Source of the DNA: Pseudomonadota bacterium
GTDB taxonomy: Bacteria > Pseudomonadota > Alphaproteobacteria > Kiloniellales > J153
Length of the DNA: 8,763 nt
Reading direction: 5' to 3'
NCBI GenBank assembly: GCA_022572105.1
Contig: JACZWN010000150.1
Span: forward strand, 1-8,763
A program made the translations under genes and the position numbers. How positions within the stretch are numbered: the first letter of the stretch is position 1; every line of letters begins with the position of its first letter. A model generated the notes under the pieces. It worked only from the letters and a program-made list of their open reading frames with translations. It was not told the origin of the DNA and searched no databases. Positions 1 through 6,249 of the stretch are shown here, one piece after another.

Positions 1-151
1 CTGCGCGATAGCGCCGCCGCCACTTGTAGACGGTGCCGACGCTAACGCCCATGGCCGCGCTCACGTCCTGGGGGTGTTCTCCGCGCTTCAGGCGAGAGAT
101 CAATACCTCTCGACCTCGGGGCGTCAGACGAGCATTCTTATGGACGTTCAT
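1..151 (-). CDS. IS481-family transposase, N-terminal fragment (cut by window edge)
   Basis: The minus strand reads 50 residues starting MNVHKNARLTPRGRE and continuing through GVSVGTVYKWRRRYRA to the window edge. The opening HKNARLTPxGR and the following helix-turn-helix (about residues 20-48, with VSVGTVYKW as recognition helix) are typical of the DNA-binding N-terminus of IS481-family DDE transposases, which cut and rejoin DNA at the element ends. The start is the ATG at 151-149, with a strong Shine-Dalgarno GAGGAGG a few bases upstream. The catalytic DDE domain would lie beyond position 1, so intactness cannot be judged. Codon use has more A/T thirds than the neighbouring racemase-like gene, consistent with mobile DNA. 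Family is assigned from remembered motif similarity. Confidence 0.8.
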   Translation of the reverse strand, partial: MNVHKNARLTPRGREVLISRLKRGEHPQDVSAAMGVSVGTVYKWRRRYRA

Positions 152-236
152 TCGGTCCTCCTCGGTTAAGCTTCTGATTTTCCAAACTTCAGCTTCTCAG
201 GGGTGGATCGAATGAACAACCTATTGAGACATCACA
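1..236 (-). mobile_element. One end of an IS481-family insertion sequence
   Basis: The transposase start at 151 is preceded on the minus strand by about 85 bp of lower-GC leader. The likely outer tip is at 236, where the minus strand reads TGTGATGTCTCAATAGG. IS481-family inverted repeats usually begin TGT, and this is the only such position where composition also switches from mixed to very GC-rich. The opposite end lies outside the window, so neither the matching inverted repeat nor a target duplication can be confirmed. The boundary is an inference. Confidence 0.55.
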
Positions 237-268
237 GCTAGACGGCGCCCCCGCTAGACGGCGCCTGG
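237..268. repeat. 16-bp imperfect tandem duplication beside the IS end
   Basis: The 13-mer GCTAGACGGCGCC occurs at 237-249 and again at 253-265, giving a 16-bp period. It directly abuts the proposed IS tip. It may be a small replication-slippage duplication or a scar of the insertion. The two copies are visible directly; the cause is not. Confidence 0.6.
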
Positions 269-290
269 GTCCTCGGGCCGGCCGCCGCCG

Positions 291-318
291 CCGAGAAATA
301 GCATACTGTCCCCGATTC
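291..318 (-). repeat. GGGGACAGTATGC-type dispersed intergenic element
   Basis: On the minus strand this spacer contains GAATCGGGGACAGTATGC followed by TATTTCTCGG, just after the stop of the racemase-like gene. From memory, GGGGACAGTAT(A/G)C sequences followed by an AT-rich tract recur in intergenic regions of many proteobacteria and are sometimes seen near REP-associated tyrosine transposases. Only one copy is present here and no long hairpin is obvious, so calling it a repeat rests on recall. Confidence 0.3.
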
Positions 319-331
319 TTTCCCTGAATAT

Positions 332-1432
332 TTAGAGTTCGACCTCGAAGCCCGGGATCGCGTCCTCGTTCCATGCGATGCCGGTGCCCGGGACCTCGGG
401 AATCCGCACCTGCCCGCCCACCACCTCGAGCGGCTCGGCCAGCACCGGCGCGGCCCAGTCCACGTACTCCAGCCAGTGCCGGGTCGGCGTCGCCGCCAAC
501 AGGTGGCAGGAAATCTCCGGGAACAGGTGCGACGACATGGCGATGCCGGCGGCTTCGGCGAGCGCGGCGGCGCGCAGCCAGCCGGTGACCCCGCCGATGC
601 GCTGCACGTCGGGCATCATGTAATCGGCCGCACCCGCCGCGATGGCGGCGGCCATGGCCCTGGGGCCGTAGAAGTTCTCGCCGATCTGGATCGGGGTTTC
701 GACCGCGCGCGCGATCCTGGCGCAGCCCGCCAGGTCGTCGTAAACGATCGGCTCCTCGATCCAGTACACGTCCTCGCCGTCGAGCGCCCGGCCCCGGCGG
801 ATCGCCTCGGCCGGGTCCAGGCCCTGGTTGAAGTCGCAGGGCAGGAACACGTCCGCGCCGACGGCCCGGCGCACCGCGCGCAGGGTGGCCAGGTCGTCGT
901 CGAGGCGCGGCCGACCGAGGCGGACCTTGATCGCGTCGTAGCCGCCCTCGGCGACCAGTGCCTGCGCCTCCTCGGCCGCCGCCTCGGGCGCGATCAGGCC
1001 GAGGCCGTTGCTGTTGTAGGCCCGGATCGGCCCGGGCGCGGCGCCCAGCAGCGTCGCCAGCGGCAGGCCCGCGGCCTGGGCGAGCGCGTCCCAGCAGGCC
1101 ATGTCGAAGCCCGAGACCGCCATCGCCGCCAGGCCCTCGTGGCCCATGAGCGTCAGCCCCTTGGTCGCCTTGGCGTGGAGCGCGACGGGCGCGACCCGAT
1201 CGCCCTTGGTCAGCGCCAGGATGTCCCGCAGCAGCCCGGCCAGGTGCACGTTGCCGCGCGCGATGTAGCCGAACAGGTAGGTGCGGCCGGTGATCCCCTC
1301 CTCGGTCTGCAGGTCGAGCAGCAGGAACGGCGCGCGCTCGATGGTGACGACGCGGGTCACCAGCGGGCGCGCGAGCGGCACCATGACCGAGCGGATGGTC
1401 AGGCCGCGGATCGTGAGCTTGGGATGGGTCAT
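332..1432 (-). CDS. Mandelate racemase-family (enolase superfamily) enzyme
   Basis: This 366-residue protein matches mandelate racemase along its whole length (family usually about 360-400 residues). Such enzymes abstract the alpha proton of a carboxylate bound to Mg2+ and then racemise or dehydrate it. The N-terminal capping domain (about 1-130) contains TYLFGY, and the barrel follows. Metal ligands are visible as D200 (CDFNQ), E226 (WIEEP) and E252 (IGENF). The Asp-His dyad is D275 (MPDVQRIGG) and H302 (SSHLFPE), and E322 (HWLEYVDW) matches the substrate-carboxylate glutamate. The other catalytic strand reads K169-V-R171, where mandelate racemase has KxK, so the second lysine is replaced by arginine. 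The substrate may therefore differ (hydroxy acid or sugar acid dehydration or epimerisation). The ATG start at 1432 gives the usual family N-terminus, though its Shine-Dalgarno is poor. The gene is divergent from the peroxiredoxin-like gene, and an IS end lies beyond its 3' end. Confidence 0.9.
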   Translation of the reverse strand: MTHPKLTIRGLTIRSVMVPLARPLVTRVVTIERAPFLLLDLQTEEGITGRTYLFGYIARGNVHLAGLLRDILALTKGDRVAPVALHAKATKGLTLMGHEGLAAMAVSGFDMACWDALAQAAGLPLATLLGAAPGPIRAYNSNGLGLIAPEAAAEEAQALVAEGGYDAIKVRLGRPRLDDDLATLRAVRRAVGADVFLPCDFNQGLDPAEAIRRGRALDGEDVYWIEEPIVYDDLAGCARIARAVETPIQIGENFYGPRAMAAAIAAGAADYMMPDVQRIGGVTGWLRAAALAEAAGIAMSSHLFPEISCHLLAATPTRHWLEYVDWAAPVLAEPLEVVGGQVRIPEVPGTGIAWNEDAIPGFEVEL

Positions 1433-1442
1433 GATTTATACG

Positions 1443-1453
1443 TTGTCTCACAA
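1443..1453. promoter_or_regulatory. Candidate FadR/GntR-type operator upstream of the racemase-like gene
   Basis: TTGT-CTC-ACAA is a perfect 4+3+4 palindrome that fits the TNGTNNNACNA consensus known for FadR-subfamily GntR regulators. It lies 11-21 bp before the start codon of the racemase-like gene, where bound protein could block transcription or initiation. A TATCCT hexamer (minus strand, 1460-1455) just upstream could be a -10 element, but no convincing -35 is seen. FadR-type regulators often control sugar-acid and hydroxy-acid catabolic genes. No such regulator is encoded in the window, so the role is inferred. Confidence 0.4.
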
Positions 1454-1626
1454 AAGGATAGGCCGTGCGGAGGGGCGCGCGCAGGGTATCACGTCCGAGC
1501 GCGTCGGTTCGCGCCCATTCAAAGCTGCGTGAGCTTCGGGCTGCCAGGCTTTCCAAAGCCCGCGCCCGCGGTCACAATCGGGTCAAGCCCCGAGAGCGGG
1601 CGCAAACACCGAGGAGGAAAGCGAAC

Positions 1627-2157
1627 GTGACCGCCCTGACCCCCCGCAAGCCGGTGCCCGGCCTCGAGGTGCCGACGCTCGACGGCGAGACCTGGAAGCT
1701 CGCCGAGGCCAAGCCGGACAACTTCACCATGATCGTGTTCTATCGCGGTTTCCACTGCCCGATCTGCTCCAACTACATGCGCGATCTCGACCGCAAGGTT
1801 GGGGACTTCGCGGCGCGCGGCGTCGAGGTGATCGGAATCAGCACCGACGACGAGGACCGGACCCGCCAGACCCGGGAGGGCTGGGGCCTGGAGAACCTCA
1901 GGCTCGGCTACGGCATGAGCATCGACAAGGCGCGCGAGTGGGGCCTCTACGTCTCGTCGAGCCGCGGCAAGACCTCGGCCGGCGTCGAGGAGCCGCCGCT
2001 GTTCAACGAGCCGGGCGTGTTCCTGGTGCGCCCCGACGGCGACCTCTACGCCGCCCTGGTCGGCTCCATGCCGTTTGCGCGCCCGCACTTCTCGGAGATC
2101 CTCAAGGCCCTCCAGTTCATCATCGAAAAAGACTACCCCGGCCGCGGCGAGGCGTGA
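1627..2157 (+). CDS. Peroxiredoxin-like thioredoxin-fold protein (AhpC/TSA type) with CxxC
   Basis: The 176-residue protein has the thioredoxin/redoxin fold pattern: a TLDGETWKL opening strand, FTMIVFYRGFHCPICSNYM at the active site, GVEVIGIS, then PGVFLVRPDGDLYAALVGS. AhpC/TSA-family proteins reduce peroxides or act as thiol oxidoreductases in the cytoplasm, and no signal peptide or membrane segment is seen. The active site is C44-P-I-C47. By eye, C47 aligns with the peroxidatic cysteine, and C44 replaces the threonine of the usual TxxC, so a thioredoxin-like disulfide is possible. A longer reading frame extends upstream to 1465, but the GTG at 1627 is chosen because GAGGAGGAAA lies 7 bp before it and the protein then begins at the normal domain edge. 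It is divergent from the racemase-like gene. Peroxidase activity is not assured. Confidence 0.85.
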   Translation: MTALTPRKPVPGLEVPTLDGETWKLAEAKPDNFTMIVFYRGFHCPICSNYMRDLDRKVGDFAARGVEVIGISTDDEDRTRQTREGWGLENLRLGYGMSIDKAREWGLYVSSSRGKTSAGVEEPPLFNEPGVFLVRPDGDLYAALVGSMPFARPHFSEILKALQFIIEKDYPGRGEA

Positions 2158-2179
2158 GGGCGGGGCTGAGATCGCGGCA

Positions 2180-2227
2180 CACGAGACGACCGCAAATCGA
2201 CCCGTTGCGGACGACCGTCCCCTCGTG
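2180..2227. terminator. Nested inverted repeats after the peroxiredoxin-like gene
   Basis: CCGCAA (2190-2195) pairs with TTGCGG (2205-2210) around a 9-nt loop, and an outer pair CACGAG (2180-2185) with CTCGTG (2222-2227) encloses it. The structure begins 22 bp after the stop codon and could act as a factor-dependent terminator or mRNA 3' end. No T-tract follows, so it is not a canonical intrinsic terminator. It may instead be a relic of a dispersed palindromic repeat. Confidence 0.3.
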
Positions 2228-2363
2228 CCCGAATGTCCCCTTATGGATCAAATAACGGACTCCGGCTTATCGGTTTCCGAAGGACCGTCCATAGCCATAG
2301 AGGAGACACTCGAGCGACCTAGTAGATTAACTCAAACGCTGTTTTGTGTGGGGGCCAAACCCA

Positions 2364-2392
2364 TTGAAGTTCACCATCACTGCTGGCAATAT
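2364..2392 (+). promoter_or_regulatory. Weak sigma70-like promoter candidate for the cupin gene
   Basis: TTGAAG (2364-2369) and CAATAT (2387-2392) are separated by 17 bp in the AT-richer stretch before the cupin gene. The match to consensus is poor (4/6 and 3/6). Otherwise the 2228-2444 spacer holds only a weak 62-codon frame (2243-2431) without a ribosome binding site and a T7 run at about 2411. Confidence 0.2.
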
Positions 2393-2444
2393 CAGTTAAC
2401 GATGCTCGATTTTTTTCGACTGTCAACATGAAGGAGGGTTAGCT

Positions 2445-2918
2445 ATGTGGAAAGCAAGACTTTTTCCGGTCATTTCGATTGTTGCAGTGATCGCGGTTGG
2501 AACGCTCGCAGTTCAGAATTTCGAGGCCTACGAATCGAGTGCGTGGGCTAGGTCGCCATTGGAAACGCAGTTAGCCCAGACAAAAAAGCCGCCCAAAGCG
2601 AAAACCACACTACTTTTGGAACAGAAGCTGGAGGGCTTGCCGGGATTTAAAGTGCAAGTCGTTTTCATCGAAGGTCCGCCAGGATGGGTCGGTTCGAAAC
2701 ACTATCATCCCGGCCACTTATTTGGTTACGTGTTCGAGGGTACCTACCATGTTAACTTCGAAGATATGACCTCTCGGACAATACGGGCGGGCGAGGTATT
2801 TTACGAGAATCCGAACTCCGTGATGCGCTCTAAGAATGCGAGTTCAACCGAATGGACAAAGGAGATAGTGTTCCAGATTTTGCCCGAGGACCAACCTGGG
2901 GGAATTAGTGTGAAGTAG
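2445..2918 (+). CDS. Small exported or membrane-anchored cupin-domain protein
   Basis: The 157-residue protein begins with a charged start and a hydrophobic segment (about residues 6-24), suggesting a signal peptide or N-terminal anchor with the rest in the periplasm. A single cupin barrel follows. Motif 1 is GSKHYHPGHLFGYVFEG, supplying H-x-H plus a third histidine where an acidic residue is common. Motif 2 is AGEVFYENPNSVMRSKNAS. The position that usually holds the last metal histidine appears to be Met, so the metal site looks incomplete or altered. Small cupins of this kind are often annotated only as cupin-domain proteins and no substrate can be assigned. The ATG is supported by AAGGAGGG 8 bp upstream. 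GC is near 50%, far below the flanking genes, suggesting horizontal acquisition. It is convergent with the cyclase gene. Confidence 0.75.
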   Translation: MWKARLFPVISIVAVIAVGTLAVQNFEAYESSAWARSPLETQLAQTKKPPKAKTTLLLEQKLEGLPGFKVQVVFIEGPPGWVGSKHYHPGHLFGYVFEGTYHVNFEDMTSRTIRAGEVFYENPNSVMRSKNASSTEWTKEIVFQILPEDQPGGISVK

Positions 2919-2941
2919 CAAAACAACTGCCTGTCATGCTA

Positions 2942-2961
2942 AGCGCATCTTTGCATGCGTT
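2942..2961. terminator. Small hairpin between convergent cupin and cyclase genes
   Basis: CGCAT (2944-2948) pairs with ATGCG (2955-2959) over a 6-nt loop, extended by one G-T and one A-T pair. Its position in the 86-bp convergent spacer would suit a bidirectional terminator, but the stem is short and lacks a T-tract on either strand. Confidence 0.25.
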
Positions 2962-3004
2962 GATATGAATAATACTTTGCACGGTTGCTCGCGGGAGTAA
3001 TAAA

Positions 3005-4912
3005 TCACCTCGTGTATGGGCGATCTTGCGGGAGGCCGGCTTGCTCAAATATATCGGCCAACCGAATTCGATCTTCGGGCCTCACGTATTGGCGCAGCAA
3101 CCAAAATGACCGCAGGTGAAATCCCGGATAGCTATCAAATAGTCTGTCTAGCACCTTAGCTGCCTCATCTGACCGGGCCAGTTCGTCATACGCTGCGGCC
3201 CAGACGGCGAACCCGGCATCGTTGATCGGCCCGCCGCGGATAGAATTTTCCTCCAACGTAGCTATAACTCCTTCGTACTTACCTAAGGTGAAGTTGGCTA
3301 TGCCCAAATACATTCGATAGGGGCTACCGAATTCAGGATTCAAGCGGATAGCTGTATTAATTGGGTCGATGGCTTCCTCGGCGCGGCCCGCCCACACTAG
3401 AAAGTTTCCAAGTAGGGCGTGAGCATCTGCATTGCTTGGTGCTGACATCAGCATCTTGTCCAATATCATGATGGCCTTATCGGTCTGACCCGTAATATGA
3501 AAAGCGGACGCCATCGCTACTTGTGACATCTCAAATTGCTCGTCTATCTCCCAGGCCTTCCGTGCCCATCGCAATGCCTCTTTTGCCTCCTCAACGGGTG
3601 AAGGGCTATATCCACCCATAACGGCGATGGAGTAAGTCCGAGATAGCCCCGCGTGCCCTCCCGGAAAGTTGTGCGCTTGCTCAATAACGCGTTCGAACAA
3701 CTGGCGCGGCTTTAACAGATGGTCAATGTCCGTGGCGTACGTGGATAACAATGTCCTGGCGTTCAGAAAGAGAGTGTAGCTTTCTGGACTTAATCCGTAC
3801 TTCTCGTCCAAACGATACGATTCTCCCGGTTTCAGCTTCACAGCAAGCGCTGAAACGACTTTCTTCGCGATTTCATCCTGCAAAGCAAAAATGTCTCGTA
3901 AGTTACCGTCATACCGCTCGGCCCACTGATGACTACCAGTCAACGCGTCGATGAGTTGGGTGTTGATACGCACTTCGTCACCCTCGTGTCTCACGCTGCC
4001 TTCGAGAATATAACGGACGCCTAATTCTTCGGCGACTTGCCCAATATTGACCGAGCTGTCCGTGTAGTTGGCGGTGGAGTTCCTCGCAATCACGAAAAGC
4101 CCGGAGACCTTCGATAAATCCGTGATCAGATCGCTGGTCAGACCCTCTGCAAAGTAGTCCTGCTCGGGATCACCGCTCATGTTGGTGAACGGCAGCACCG
4201 CGATCGATGGCTTGTCGGGCAGCGGGAAGGCCATGCGCTCGGGACGCGCGGGCTCCACGTCCGGCGCCCAAGACCGCCACCAGATGGAGCCGACGCCGAT
4301 GACGAGCAGCGCGATGGTGGCGGCAGACAAGGCCATCGATGGCCGCGGTAGCCGGCGCGCCCGCGCCGGGGCGGCAACGGTCTTTCCCGCTGCCTCGGTC
4401 TCTAGAAGCACGCGATAGGCGCGCACCGGCTCAGCGATGTTCTTGAGAGCCTGCTCGCCCATGTCCTCGAAGCCGACATCAAGCTTGCCGCGAACGTCGC
4501 TGTAGACGCGCTCCGATATGCAGATACCGCCGGGTTCCGCCAGGCCCTCCAGCCGTGCCGCCACGTTGACGCCATCGCCGAGGATGTCGTCGCCCTCGAC
4601 AACGATGTCGCCTTGGTTGATGCCGATACGGAAATCGACGCGCTGATCCTGGGGCAGACCGACGTTATATTCCGCCATCTTGCGCTGCACCTCGACGGCG
4701 TTTCGCGCAGCGTCCACGACGCTCGGGAATTCGACGAGCAGCCCATCGCCAGTGGTCTTGACCAGACGCCCGCCGTGCTTGGCGATGCTCGGGTCGATCA
4801 GCTCTGCGCGGAGGGCCCGGAGGCGCGCAATCGTGCCTTCCTCGTCGGCCCCCATCAGCCGCGAGTAGCCCACCATATCGGCTGCAAGGATGGCGGCAAG
4901 CCGGCGCTTCAT
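3005..4912 (-). CDS. Membrane class III adenylate cyclase with TolB-like and TPR domains
   Basis: The 635-residue protein would convert ATP to cAMP. The N-terminal catalytic domain (about 1-170) has the full class III set: metal aspartates D12 (AADMVGYS) and D56 (KTTGDG), adenine-selecting K52 and D109, and transition-state residues N116 and R120 (GDGVNVAARLEG). An Arg-rich linker (181-190) precedes one membrane helix (about 194-213). By the positive-inside rule this puts the cyclase in the cytoplasm and the rest in the periplasm. A TolB-like/FlgO-type domain follows (about 233-360: KPSIAVLPFTNMSGDPEQ, ILEGSVR, WAERYDG), then degenerate TPR helices (about 373-600). The architecture is common in Rhizobiales paralogue families. 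The ATG at 4912 has GGGGAGGAG just upstream. Base composition changes at about 4170, near residue 247: the TPR half is close to 50% GC while the cyclase half is GC-rich, suggesting recombination between paralogues. The signal sensed is unknown. Confidence 0.9.
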   Translation of the reverse strand: MKRRLAAILAADMVGYSRLMGADEEGTIARLRALRAELIDPSIAKHGGRLVKTTGDGLLVEFPSVVDAARNAVEVQRKMAEYNVGLPQDQRVDFRIGINQGDIVVEGDDILGDGVNVAARLEGLAEPGGICISERVYSDVRGKLDVGFEDMGEQALKNIAEPVRAYRVLLETEAAGKTVAAPARARRLPRPSMALSAATIALLVIGVGSIWWRSWAPDVEPARPERMAFPLPDKPSIAVLPFTNMSGDPEQDYFAEGLTSDLITDLSKVSGLFVIARNSTANYTDSSVNIGQVAEELGVRYILEGSVRHEGDEVRINTQLIDALTGSHQWAERYDGNLRDIFALQDEIAKKVVSALAVKLKPGESYRLDEKYGLSPESYTLFLNARTLLSTYATDIDHLLKPRQLFERVIEQAHNFPGGHAGLSRTYSIAVMGGYSPSPVEEAKEALRWARKAWEIDEQFEMSQVAMASAFHITGQTDKAIMILDKMLMSAPSNADAHALLGNFLVWAGRAEEAIDPINTAIRLNPEFGSPYRMYLGIANFTLGKYEGVIATLEENSIRGGPINDAGFAVWAAAYDELARSDEAAKVLDRLFDSYPGFHLRSFWLLRQYVRPEDRIRLADIFEQAGLPQDRPYTR

Positions 4913-5318
4913 TTCTCCTCCCCAAGCAGTCGCAGGTTAGCGGAAATACCCAGAATAATCTACTGAAGGGAGGAATCTTGAAATGGTCTCACGGAGGGGT
5001 GCGGTAGCACCTCGATTCCGGTATCTACTGCTGAAATTAACAATCCGCCCAATATCGCCTTGGGGTCACGAGCGGTAGTACCACCTGTTAGGGACGAATG
5101 ACCGCTTTTCGCACCGTCAGCGGGCCTTGGTCGCAGCCGCAATGAACGACTCCTTCTGGCCGAAAGCCGCCGAATGCGCCGAGCGGCTGCCGGGGGCAAA
5201 AGCGGCCTCTCGAGCCGCCATCGGCGCTGAGCCCTAGGCACATGAGACGACGCGCTGGACGGTCTTGCCGTTACGTCCTGGGCCGGACTGCGGCCCGTGC
5301 TATACTCTCCCAAGAGCC
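4913..5318. other. Gene-poor spacer between divergent cyclase and rhomboid genes
   Basis: This 406-bp spacer must carry the promoters of both flanking genes. No convincing coding frame was found: frames present lack family motifs or a ribosome binding site. The middle (about 5090-5175) contains GAATGACCGC, GTCAGCGGGCC and TTCTGGCCGAAAGCCGCC. These recall eroded GACCGC...GCGG intergenic sequence relics seen, from memory, in many alphaproteobacteria. No RNA gene is evident. Confidence 0.5.
5301..5306 (+). promoter_or_regulatory. Probable -10 element of the rhomboid gene
   Basis: TATACT (5/6 match to TATAAT) in the context GTGCTATACTCTCCC lies only 12 bp before the rhomboid ATG. Transcription would start about 5-8 bp later, giving a nearly leaderless mRNA, which agrees with the absence of a strong Shine-Dalgarno. 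A matching -35 is not clear. Confidence 0.4.
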
Positions 5319-6170
5319 ATGATCCCGCTGCACGACGATAACCCGACCTCGCTCACGCCGTTCGTCACGGTCGGGCTGATCGTGGCCTGCGTGGCGGTGT
5401 TCCTGTGGCAGGTGACGCTGCCGCCGGGGGCTATGGAGGCGGCCCTCTACAGCTACGGCATGATCCCGGCGGTGCTGTTCGGCGAGCGCGAGTTGCCGCC
5501 CGGCCTGGCCGCGATCCCGGCCGAGCTCTCGGTCGTCACCTCGATGTTCCTGCACGGCGGCTGGATACACCTGATCGGCAACATGCTGTACCTGTGGATC
5601 TTCGGCAACAACGTCGAGGACGCCATGGGCCATGGCCGCTTCGTCGTCTTCTACCTGCTGTGCGGGCTGGCGGCGGCGTTCGCCCAGGCGTTCCAGGACC
5701 CGGGCTCGACGGTGCCCATGATCGGCGCCAGCGGCGCCATCGGCGGGGTGCTGGGCGCCTACGTCCTGCTCTATCCGCAGGCCCGCGTGCTGGTGCTGAT
5801 CCCCCTGGGCTTCTTCTTTTACACCCTGCGCATCCGGGCGCTCTACGTGCTCGGCTTCTGGTTTCTGCTCCAGTTCCTCCAGTCGGCCATGACCGCCGGC
5901 CAGCAGGGCGGGGTCGCCTACTGGGCGCACATCGGCGGCTTCGTCGCCGGTATGGTCCTGATCCTGCCGTTCCGCAGGAAGGGCTTTCCGCTCTTTGCCG
6001 GGCCCCGTGGGTCGCGCGGGCCGGCCCCGTCGGCACGCCAAGCGCCCACGCCGCGCCAGGCGCCGCCACCCACGCGCGCCCTCGACACGACAGTCAAGGA
6101 CCGGCCCAGCACCCACACGCGCCTGCCCCCGAGCGGCCGCATCCGCCCGCCCAAGGGACCTCGGCGCTGA
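5319..6170 (+). CDS. Rhomboid-family intramembrane serine protease
   Basis: The 283-residue protein begins MIPLHDDNPT, the usual opening of bacterial rhomboids, so the ATG at 5319 is chosen over upstream in-frame starts. Rhomboids cleave transmembrane substrates within the inner membrane. The catalytic serine is S138 in GASGAIGG and the histidine is H204 in AYWAHIGGFVAG. HGGWIHLIGNMLYLWIFG gives the conserved H84/N88 that shape the oxyanion site. Hydrophobic segments lie at about 14-31, 73-95, 106-124, 136-151, 156-169, 174-190 and 200-217, consistent with a six- or seven-helix core. Residues 225-283 form a Pro/Arg/Ala-rich, probably disordered cytoplasmic tail with no known motif. The downstream gene on the same strand is 146 bp away, with its own regulatory-looking spacer, so an operon is doubtful. 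The substrate is unknown. Confidence 0.93.
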   Translation: MIPLHDDNPTSLTPFVTVGLIVACVAVFLWQVTLPPGAMEAALYSYGMIPAVLFGERELPPGLAAIPAELSVVTSMFLHGGWIHLIGNMLYLWIFGNNVEDAMGHGRFVVFYLLCGLAAAFAQAFQDPGSTVPMIGASGAIGGVLGAYVLLYPQARVLVLIPLGFFFYTLRIRALYVLGFWFLLQFLQSAMTAGQQGGVAYWAHIGGFVAGMVLILPFRRKGFPLFAGPRGSRGPAPSARQAPTPRQAPPPTRALDTTVKDRPSTHTRLPPSGRIRPPKGPRR

Positions 6171-6212
6171 GACGGGCGGCGCTGAGGCGGATGCCGTATA
6201 GGCGCGCGCCGC

Positions 6213-6231
6213 TTTACCTTACGTTAACCAT
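6213..6231 (+). promoter_or_regulatory. CtrA-like site upstream of the ribbon-helix-helix gene
   Basis: TTAACCAT (6224-6231) matches the well-known CtrA half site of alphaproteobacteria, and a weaker TTTACC (6213-6218) precedes it in the same orientation. The spacing does not fit the full TTAA-N7-TTAA rule. The overlapping CATAAT (6229-6234) could be a -10 element. This is the most AT-rich part of the spacer, as expected of a promoter. Confidence 0.35.
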
Positions 6232-6249
6232 AATTTCCCTAGATTACCT

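Noticed and set aside
189..1556. Long minus-strand frame of 455 codons overlapping the racemase-like gene
   Set aside because: Its product is a low-complexity Arg/Gly/Ala/Pro string without motifs, a high-GC shadow of the real enolase-superfamily gene in another frame.
1465..1626. N-terminal extension of the peroxiredoxin-like frame back to 1465
   Set aside because: The extension is Arg-rich and motif-free, whereas the GTG at 1627 has a strong GAGGAGG and matches the start of the domain.
2243..2431. 62-codon plus-strand frame ending 13 bp before the cupin gene
   Set aside because: It has no ribosome binding site, no G/C-third pattern and no recognisable fold. Its placement hints at coupling, but coding evidence is insufficient.
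4960..5313. 117-codon minus-strand frame in the cyclase-rhomboid spacer
   Set aside because: Arg/Ser/Pro-rich product with no motif and no good ribosome binding site. Codon thirds are irregular.
5271..6116. Long minus-strand frame opposite the rhomboid gene
   Set aside because: Composition-driven antisense shadow. The plus strand carries a complete rhomboid with its catalytic Ser and His.
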